From: an uncultured Sphingomonas sp.
GTDB taxonomy: Bacteria; Pseudomonadota; Alphaproteobacteria; Sphingomonadales; Sphingomonadaceae
Assembly (NCBI RefSeq): GCF_937859915.1
Contig: NZ_CALMAW010000088.1
Coordinates: 1 to 64,000 of the forward strand
DNA length: 64,000 nucleotides
Direction of reading: 5' to 3'
Shown: positions 60,283 to 64,000 of the stretch, piece after piece
Numbering within the stretch: position 1 is the stretch's first letter
Layout of the letters: each line of letters starts with the position of its first letter
Notes under the pieces: generated by a model
The model's database searches: none
What the model was told of the DNA's origin: nothing
What the model saw: the letters and a program-made list of their open reading frames with translations, nothing else
Made by a program: the position numbers and the translations under genes

Positions 60283-60914
60283 GCCGTCACGATCATGCGG
60301 ACGGGCGTGGGGTTGAAGCCGTTGCAGGGGTTGTTGATCTGCGGGCAGTTGGAGACGACGACGGTGACGTCCATCTCGGCGCGCAGGTCGACCGTCAGGC
60401 CCGGCGCCGAAATGCCGTCGACGATGCCGAGTGCCCCGTCCGCCTCGACGGGCACGTTCATGAAGAAGTTGATGTTGGAGACCATGTCGCGCTTGCCCCG
60501 GCCTTCGCGCACGTTCGCATCGAGGAAATTGTCGACGCAGCTGTGCTGGGCCTTGGTGTGGTGGCCGTAGCGCAGGCTGTTGGACTCGCACGAACAGGCG
60601 CCGCCGATCGTGTCATGATAGTCGACCGCGGAGGCGACAATCGTCATCATCGGCCGGCCCTCGTTGGAGCGCAGCACGCTGCCGGTGCGCAGGAAGATGT
60701 TACCCTGCGCCGCGACGGTGTCCTGCGCGCTGTAGCGCTCGGCATCGTCGGCGGTCGCGTAAAGCAGGAAGTCGACCGCCTGATTGCCGTCGAGGTCGAC
60801 GATGCGGAGCGAGTGCCCCGCCTTCATGCGGTGCATCCAGGGTGCGCGGGCGGCTACGATCTCGTCGTGGATCAGGGGGCCGGCGAGACCGGCGATGCGC
60901 GGATCATTTGTCAT
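60279..60914 (-). CDS. urea-carboxylase-associated protein 2 (DUF1989), probable carboxyguanidine deiminase subunit
   Basis: A 211-residue DUF1989 protein. Family blocks: LRIVDLDGNQAVDFLLY, TGSVLRSNEGRPMMTIV, a Cys-rich CSCESNSLRYG, HHTKAQHSCVDNFL, SNINFFMNVPVEADG and a VVVSNCPQINNPCNGFNPTP end. Proteins of this pair form the heterodimer that converts carboxyguanidine to allophanate in bacteria using guanidine. It starts in a TGATG overlap with the preceding gene. Confidence 0.88.
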   Translation of the reverse strand: MTNDPRIAGLAGPLIHDEIVAARAPWMHRMKAGHSLRIVDLDGNQAVDFLLYATADDAERYSAQDTVAAQGNIFLRTGSVLRSNEGRPMMTIVASAVDYHDTIGGACSCESNSLRYGHHTKAQHSCVDNFLDANVREGRGKRDMVSNINFFMNVPVEADGALGIVDGISAPGLTVDLRAEMDVTVVVSNCPQINNPCNGFNPTPVRMIVTA

Positions 60915-61735
60915 CAGCGGCGATACAGATCTTCGGTGTTGAGGAAGGCGCGGCGGCGTTCGGGCGTCGCGGTGCGGATCGGATCGTCCTCCGCGGGGAC
61001 AGGCCCGCGCCAGGCCGTCGCGCGCAGCGGCGTGACGCTCCAGGGACGCTCGTCGAGCACGTGTGGGCAATTGGCGACGACCACGATCACGTCCATCTCC
61101 GCACGCAGGGTAAGCGAACGGCCCGGCGCAAATGGCCCGATCTGCGGGGCGATCGCGCCATCGGCGGCGATCCGCACGCCCTTGAACAGGTTGAGGCAGG
61201 GATGGACGTCGCGCCGGCCCAGCCCATGTTTGGCCACACCGAGCAGCAGCCGGTCGCGCGCATTGGGGTGGGCGCCCGAGTTGCGCCCGTCGCCATAGCG
61301 GCGCTGGTTCGACGCCTCGTTCGAGGCGCCGCAGAAAGCGTCGTGCGTGCCGGCGTCGTCCTGTTCGATGCTGGCCATGACGCGCCCCATGTCCGAGAGC
61401 AGCAGGCTGCCCGTGGACGGATAGGCGTCCCACTGCACCTTGACGGTGTCGGCGATGTTGAGCCGCTCGCTGGGCATCGCAGCGTTGAACAGGAGCAGCG
61501 AGGCGCAGGCATCCCCCTCGAGATCGATCAGCCGCAGCCGCGTGCCCCGCGCGAGCAACCGCGACGCATAGCCGCCGGCGGCGATCGTCTCTTCCCAGAG
61601 CAGATCGCGGGACGAGATTCCGGCGGGCAGATCATCGGCGCGGGGCGGCAGCACCGGCATCGCCGCGACGACGGTCCCCTCCATCGCGCGGGCATGCGCG
61701 CGGGCCGCATTGGGATCGGCGAGGGCCGTGCTCAT
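60914..61735 (-). CDS. urea-carboxylase-associated protein 1 (DUF1989), probable carboxyguanidine deiminase subunit
   Basis: A 273-residue paralogue of the next gene with the same layout: LRLIDLEGDACASLLLFNA, GSLLLSDMGRVMASI, the Cys-containing AFCGASNEASNQRRYGDG, VHPCLNLFKGVRIAADG and VIVVVANCPHVLDERP. The start ATG at 61,735 overlaps the regulator stop by four bases. Together with UAAP2 it should act between the carboxylase and AtzF. Confidence 0.88.
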   Translation of the reverse strand: MSTALADPNAARAHARAMEGTVVAAMPVLPPRADDLPAGISSRDLLWEETIAAGGYASRLLARGTRLRLIDLEGDACASLLLFNAAMPSERLNIADTVKVQWDAYPSTGSLLLSDMGRVMASIEQDDAGTHDAFCGASNEASNQRRYGDGRNSGAHPNARDRLLLGVAKHGLGRRDVHPCLNLFKGVRIAADGAIAPQIGPFAPGRSLTLRAEMDVIVVVANCPHVLDERPWSVTPLRATAWRGPVPAEDDPIRTATPERRRAFLNTEDLYRR

Positions 61736-62232
61736 GCCGCTTTGCTTCCTGGCTGTGATGCGCCGCGTTCCTGCTCGTGGAGCGGCGGTAGCAGCGCCGT
61801 GGTGGTGAAGAGGCGCAGCTGCTGCACGCCGCGCACCTTGCGCAGCGAATCGCACAGGTCGCGCAGTCGTATCGCGGGACCCTGGACGAGCAACACTTCG
61901 AGCGACTGGTCGTCCTCGAGGAAGACGTGCTGCGATGAGATCACTTCTTTCAGATATTCAGCCTGGGTCTGCGCGAGCTGATGCCGCACGCGCCCCATGT
62001 CGCCGCGATAGACCAGCGTGATCGTGCCCGCGAGCATGTCCTCTGGGCGGACCGCGGCGCCATGTTCGGCGAGTTCGTTGCGGATCAGCTCTGCGATCAG
62101 CTGCGAGCGCGAGGGCAGGCCGCGCTCGTCGACCATCACGTCAAGCTGGCGGGAAAGCTCGGCCGGGAGGCTCATGCTGAGCCGAGCGAGGCTGGCGGGC
62201 GGGGTGTCCTTCACGGATTCAGTTCTGGCCAT
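61732..62232 (-). CDS. ribbon-helix-helix regulator with a NikR-like C-terminal domain
   Basis: A 166-residue regulator. Residues 15-60 are a ribbon-helix-helix DNA-binding domain (RLSMSLPAELSRQLDVMVDE, RSQLIAELIRNEL). Residues 70-150 follow the ACT-like NikR fold (GTITLVYRGDMGRVRHQL, SLEVLLVQGPA). Aligned to E. coli NikR, the nickel ligand positions are largely lost: the Cys before LE is Ser and the second ring His is Phe, though one His remains. It is therefore probably not a nickel sensor and more likely responds to a pathway metabolite. Start ATG at 62,232 (an upstream ATG at 62,250 lies inside the ATPase gene). Confidence 0.8.
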   Translation of the reverse strand: MARTESVKDTPPASLARLSMSLPAELSRQLDVMVDERGLPSRSQLIAELIRNELAEHGAAVRPEDMLAGTITLVYRGDMGRVRHQLAQTQAEYLKEVISSQHVFLEDDQSLEVLLVQGPAIRLRDLCDSLRKVRGVQQLRLFTTTALLPPLHEQERGASQPGSKAA

Positions 62233-63016
62233 TATTACCAACTCTGTCAATCGTAATACCCGTCACCGACACCTCCGGTGTCTCGATCGGCAGCTTGTTC
62301 TTGAGCAGCAGATCGTAGACCGCGGTCGCGCCGAACCGGTGCGGGGCGTGCGGATCGATGCGGCGCTTGTCGAAGGCGAGCACGCGCGTGCCGAGCTTGA
62401 ACGCCTCGGTGATGTCGTGCGTCACCATCAGCACGGTCAGCGCATGCTCCTCCCACAGGCGCAGGATCAGCCGGTGCATGTCCTGGCGGATGCCGGGATC
62501 GAGCGCGCCGAACGGCTCGTCTAGCAGCAGCACGCGCGGGCGGGCGATCAGCGCCTGCGCGATCGCGAGACGCTGCTGCATGCCGCCCGAAAGCTGCGCG
62601 GCGTAGAGATGCAGCGAATCGTCGAGCCCGACCTCGGCGAGCATCGCCTCCGCCTCCTCGGCGGCGCGGCGGCGCGCGGCGCCGAACAGCCGCCCGGTGA
62701 AGCGCGCCTTCGCGCACTCGCGCGCGAACATGACGTTGCGCAGCACGGTCAGGTGCGGGAATACCGAATAGCGCTGGAAGACGACGCCGCGATCGGGCCC
62801 GCACTCGGCGGCGAGTTGCTTGCCGTCGAGCAGGATGCGGCCGCGGCTCGCGGCCTCCTGTCCGAGCACGAGGCGCAGGAAGCTGCTCTTGCCGGCGCCG
62901 GACGGTCCGACGATCGAGACGAAGCTCCGTTCGGCGATGGCGAGATCGACGCGCTCGAGCACGATCTTGTCGCCATATTCAAGCCAGACATTGTCGAAGG
63001 CGAGGAGGGCGCTCAT
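62219..63016 (-). CDS. ABC transporter ATP-binding protein (TauB/SsuB-like)
   Basis: A 265-residue ATPase with Walker A GPSGAGKSSF, Q-loop FQRYSVFPHL, signature LSGGMQQRLA, Walker B VLLLDEPFGALD and the H-switch VTHDITEA. This form belongs to nitrate/sulfonate/taurine-type importers. Neighbouring permease and binding-protein genes make a full importer, probably for guanidine, urea or a precursor. Its start overlaps the permease stop by four bases, and its end overlaps the regulator start by 14. Confidence 0.9.
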   Translation of the reverse strand: MSALLAFDNVWLEYGDKIVLERVDLAIAERSFVSIVGPSGAGKSSFLRLVLGQEAASRGRILLDGKQLAAECGPDRGVVFQRYSVFPHLTVLRNVMFARECAKARFTGRLFGAARRRAAEEAEAMLAEVGLDDSLHLYAAQLSGGMQQRLAIAQALIARPRVLLLDEPFGALDPGIRQDMHRLILRLWEEHALTVLMVTHDITEAFKLGTRVLAFDKRRIDPHAPHRFGATAVYDLLLKNKLPIETPEVSVTGITIDRVGNNGQN

Positions 63017-63828
63017 CGGTCGACCTGATGCGCCCAGACGAAGGCGCGGCGGCTGAGTTGCGCGAGCGCGAAGTCCATCGCGATGGCGAGGAGCGAGATC
63101 CAGACGACGTAGGGTATGATGATGTCCATCGACAGATAGCGCCGCACCAGGAAAATCCGGTAGCCGAGCCCGACGTCGGAGGCGATCGCCTCGGCCGAGA
63201 TGAGATAGACCCAGGCTGGCCCGAGCGAGAGGCGCAGCCCCGCGATCAGCCGCGGCAGCGCCTGCGGCAGCGCGACGCGGAGCGCCAGCTGCCAGCTGCT
63301 CGCGCCCAGCGTCTGTGCCTTGACCAGCTGCTCCTGCGGCAGGGCCGCAACGTGCGCGGCGACATCGCGGATCATGAAAGGGGTAATGCCGATCACGATC
63401 AGCGCGACCTTGGCGGTCTCGCCGAGCCCGAAGACGATGAACAGGATCGGCAGCAGCGCGATCGGCGGGATGACCGCGATCGTGGTGACGAGCGCACCGA
63501 AGGTCGCGCGCGCCGCAGGCAGCACGCCCAGCACCATGCCGACGAGCAGCGCCGATAGCGTACAGATGCCGAGCCCGAGGCCGAGCCGTTCGAGGCTGGC
63601 GGCGGTATCCGCCCAGAAGATTATCTGGCCGCTCAAGGGATCGGCATCGAGCAGCAGGCCGTGCATCGCGGCTGCCATCGCGGCGGGTGTCGGCAGCACC
63701 TTGTCGGCGGGGTTGGCGGCGTGACGCGCGGCGGAGGCGAACAGATAGACGACGAGTACCAGCAGCAGCGGCAAGACGCCGAGCAGCGTCGCGGCGCGAC
63801 GGTTCGGCCTGATGTTCACCCAGCGCAT
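63013..63828 (-). CDS. ABC transporter permease (TauC/SsuC-like)
   Basis: A 271-residue inner-membrane permease with about six membrane helices and the EAA loop (VKAQTLGASSWQLALRVALPQALPRLIAGL) that contacts the ATPase. The charged start NIRPNRRAATLLGVLPLLLV precedes helix 1. It is paired with the ATPase gene by a four-base overlap. Confidence 0.88.
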   Translation of the reverse strand: MRWVNIRPNRRAATLLGVLPLLLVLVVYLFASAARHAANPADKVLPTPAAMAAAMHGLLLDADPLSGQIIFWADTAASLERLGLGLGICTLSALLVGMVLGVLPAARATFGALVTTIAVIPPIALLPILFIVFGLGETAKVALIVIGITPFMIRDVAAHVAALPQEQLVKAQTLGASSWQLALRVALPQALPRLIAGLRLSLGPAWVYLISAEAIASDVGLGYRIFLVRRYLSMDIIIPYVVWISLLAIAMDFALAQLSRRAFVWAHQVDR

Positions 63829-63841
63829 CGCTGCGATCCTC

Positions 63842-64000
63842 TCAGAGCTTGCCGGCTGCGGCCTGCTGCATGAAGCTCGGATCGAAGCGCAGCTTTACAT
63901 TGGCCGCGTCGCCGAGCGTCTTGCCGCCGGGCAGGCCGATGCCCACCGCATCCGCCGACTTAGCACCAGGGCCGAACAGCCCCTTCGAGAAGCTGAAGTC
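63842..64000 (-). CDS. ABC transporter substrate-binding protein, C-terminal fragment at the window edge
   Basis: Only the last 52 residues are inside the window. They read DFSFSKGLFGPGAKSADAVG and end FDPSFMQQAAAGKL, matching the end of the periplasmic binding proteins annotated with urea-carboxylase operons. The gene runs off the right edge. The operon promoter, and any guanidine riboswitch, would lie beyond it. Confidence 0.75.
   Translation of the reverse strand, partial: DFSFSKGLFGPGAKSADAVGIGLPGGKTLGDAANVKLRFDPSFMQQAAAGKL

Noticed and set aside
1-64000. CRISPR arrays, rRNA genes, complete tRNAs, replication origins
   Set aside because: No regularly spaced repeats, no rRNA signature and no complete cloverleaf were found; the only tRNA sequence is the 3' fragment at 11,697.

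Overview
The window is high-GC, gene-dense alphaproteobacterial DNA. Its gene content (paired DUF6894 proteins, a LOV-type HWE/HisKA_2 kinase, Ku, a DUF2383 ferritin-like protein, a TraR/DksA finger, a sterol-desaturase-family enzyme, FixK-type Crp/Fnr sites) suggests a Sphingomonas-like chromosome with an integrated prophage at the left. The genus is an inference from gene content only.

Layout. (1) About 1-11,560 is the right-hand, late part of a prophage: small unknown virion-region genes (several with Sec signal peptides), a large lectin/beta-propeller tail-spike-like protein, a GH5-type glycosidase, an SLT endolysin and holin-like membrane proteins. It ends at 11,697-11,724 in a tRNA 3'-end fragment followed by a hairpin terminator, read as the distal attachment site; integrase and the intact tRNA should lie left of the window. 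(2) 11,919-15,020 is accessory DNA: an uncharacterised three-gene module of lower apparent GC, a coupled YozE-like/SANT-like gene pair, and a decayed IS3-family transposase. (3) 15,075-28,003 is a surface-polysaccharide locus. rfbF-rfbG-rfbH make a CDP-3,6-dideoxy-4-keto sugar. They are followed without a break by a NeuB-like PEP-condensing enzyme, a ThDP enzyme of the acetolactate-synthase superfamily, a HAD phosphatase, an NAD-dependent epimerase/reductase, a GtrB/ArnC-like lipid-carrier glycosyltransferase, a GtrA flippase and a FkbM-type methyltransferase carrying an early stop. A GT-C-like membrane protein and a methyltransferase face this operon. Together they look like a complete make, lipid-load, flip and transfer pathway for an unusual branched or higher-carbon deoxysugar.

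(4) 28,322-54,737 is host housekeeping and stress-response DNA: aldo/keto reductases, a deaminase, a cupin, a divergent Mfd-like translocase, a fused epoxide-hydrolase-like/MRJP-like ORF, a LOV kinase-Ku-GNAT operon, exonuclease III, a PQQ sugar dehydrogenase, a Crp/Fnr regulator beside a perfect FNR/FixK box, an outer-membrane barrel, and a small secreted protein behind a sigma-54-like promoter. (5) 54,920 to the right edge is one tightly overlapped operon on the minus strand: ABC transporter, RHH/NikR-like regulator, two DUF1989 proteins, biotin-dependent urea/guanidine carboxylase and allophanate hydrolase. The two DUF1989 genes make guanidine catabolism (guanidine to carboxyguanidine to allophanate to ammonia and CO2) more likely than plain urea use.
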